Shown here piece by piece: positions 42,568 to 42,990 of a stretch of 42,990 nucleotides of DNA. Source of the DNA: Herpetosiphonaceae bacterium. GTDB lineage: Bacteria > Chloroflexota > Chloroflexia > Chloroflexales > Kallotenuaceae. Positions within the stretch are counted from its first letter, which is position 1; each line of letters begins with the position of its first letter. Location of the stretch: positions 1-42,990 of the forward strand of contig DASUTC010000041.1 in the NCBI GenBank assembly GCA_036374795.1. The letters are read 5' to 3'. Position numbers and translations under genes: made by a program. The notes under the pieces were generated by a model. The model saw only the letters and a program-made list of their open reading frames with translations. It ran no database searches and was not told the DNA's origin.

Positions 42568-42990
42568 TCATCGTCTGCGGCGCAGCGCGCCCATCCGCTG
42601 GAACAGCGTGCCGCGTCCTCGCCACCGCTTCCGCAGCCCGGCCAGGACCTGTACGCTGTGCCGGTTCTCATCTACGCCTGGATCTGGCTTATTCGCGGAA
42701 GGCGAGTCTAAGAGACTCGACACCTTGCTCAGCAACTCGTCCACGCTGAAGGGCTTCAACAGCACGTCACAGCGCTGATCCCGCAGAATCTGCCGCCGCA
42801 TCTGGACATACGCCAGATCCCCGGTACACACGAGGACGGGCACATGCGCCGTCTGCGGATTGAGGCGCAACATGTGGATAATAATCCAACCGGCTTGCGG
42901 ATGCTCCATGCGCAGATCCAGAATCAGCGCATCCGGGCGCTGATCCCGTACAAACTCGTAGGCGTTCTTGCCCTCCGACCAGACCACCAC
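42568..42990 (-). CDS. Response-regulator receiver domain protein, 5' end outside window
   Basis: The visible 140 residues cover most of a CheY-like receiver domain: the phospho-acceptor Asp in ALILDLRME, the Thr switch in VLVCTGD and the conserved Lys in LLKPFS, in normal order and spacing. The acidic pair of the first strand lies beyond the window edge, so the gene continues to the right. After the receiver domain there are only about 40 residues, ending in a basic Arg-rich tail, with no DNA-binding output domain. It is therefore probably a single-domain response regulator, or the C-terminal receiver of a longer protein such as a hybrid kinase. Confidence 0.88.
   Translation of the reverse strand: MVVWSEGKNAYEFVRDQRPDALILDLRMEHPQAGWIIIHMLRLNPQTAHVPVLVCTGDLAYVQMRRQILRDQRCDVLLKPFSVDELLSKVSSLLDSPSANKPDPGVDENRHSVQVLAGLRKRWRGRGTLFQRMGALRRRR

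Noticed and set aside
1-42990. CRISPR array, rRNA, complete prophage or complete IS
   Set aside because: No regularly spaced repeats, rRNA segments, phage structural genes or intact transposases were found on either strand.

Overview
The window is GC-rich, densely coded bacterial DNA. The gene set (NRPS, a molybdenum hydroxylase operon, ferredoxin-type nitrate assimilation, STAND/pentapeptide and KaiC-like ATPases, several small orphan proteins behind strong GGAGG ribosome sites) fits a filamentous or soil-type Chloroflexota. That is an inference from gene style and memory of related genomes: there is no rRNA or other marker gene here.

Layout. 1-5067: the 3' end of a nonribosomal peptide synthetase gene (partial A, PCP, C, A, PCP, terminal thioesterase). 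5270-6409: a tyrosine recombinase. 6517-10346, minus strand: a three-gene xanthine/CO-dehydrogenase-type molybdenum hydroxylase operon (FAD, Mo and 2Fe-2S subunits), then a small orphan protein. 11173-13287: a prolyl oligopeptidase. 14304-21508: a nitrate assimilation cluster (116-aa orphan, AraC-type regulator, siroheme nitrite reductase, molybdopterin nitrate reductase, uroporphyrinogen-III synthase, nitrate transporter), which carries its own supply step for the siroheme precursor.

21679-33000 is an accessory region. It has a 718-aa orphan protein with a hydrophobic core, remnants of two insertion sequences (IS1-type and IS701-type), a pentonate dehydratase beside a decayed GH3 glycosidase, an MFS exporter, a DUF983 membrane protein, an acyltransferase, and a 552-aa protein that reads as a Cry-type pore-forming toxin domain between an N-terminal beta-gamma-crystallin-like module and a C-terminal jacalin-like lectin.

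33591-40887 is the most striking locus. Three genes are joined by ATGA stop/start overlaps: a SIR2-family protein, a STAND-type NTPase with a pentapeptide-repeat block and a TIR-like or Rossmann-like C-terminal domain, and a 1188-aa protein with two KaiC/RecA-type P-loop domains followed by a segment resembling an ABC-transporter solute-binding protein but with no signal peptide. The simplest reading is a sensing-and-response (probably anti-phage or stress) system with SIR2 as effector, STAND as switch and the KaiC fusion as a third component. I do not recognise this combination as a described system. The window ends with a metallophosphoesterase, a small orphan protein behind an operator-like palindrome, and a response-regulator receiver domain running off the right edge.

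Limits: everything was read by eye from sequence and translations. No database search, structure prediction or base-composition calculation was run.
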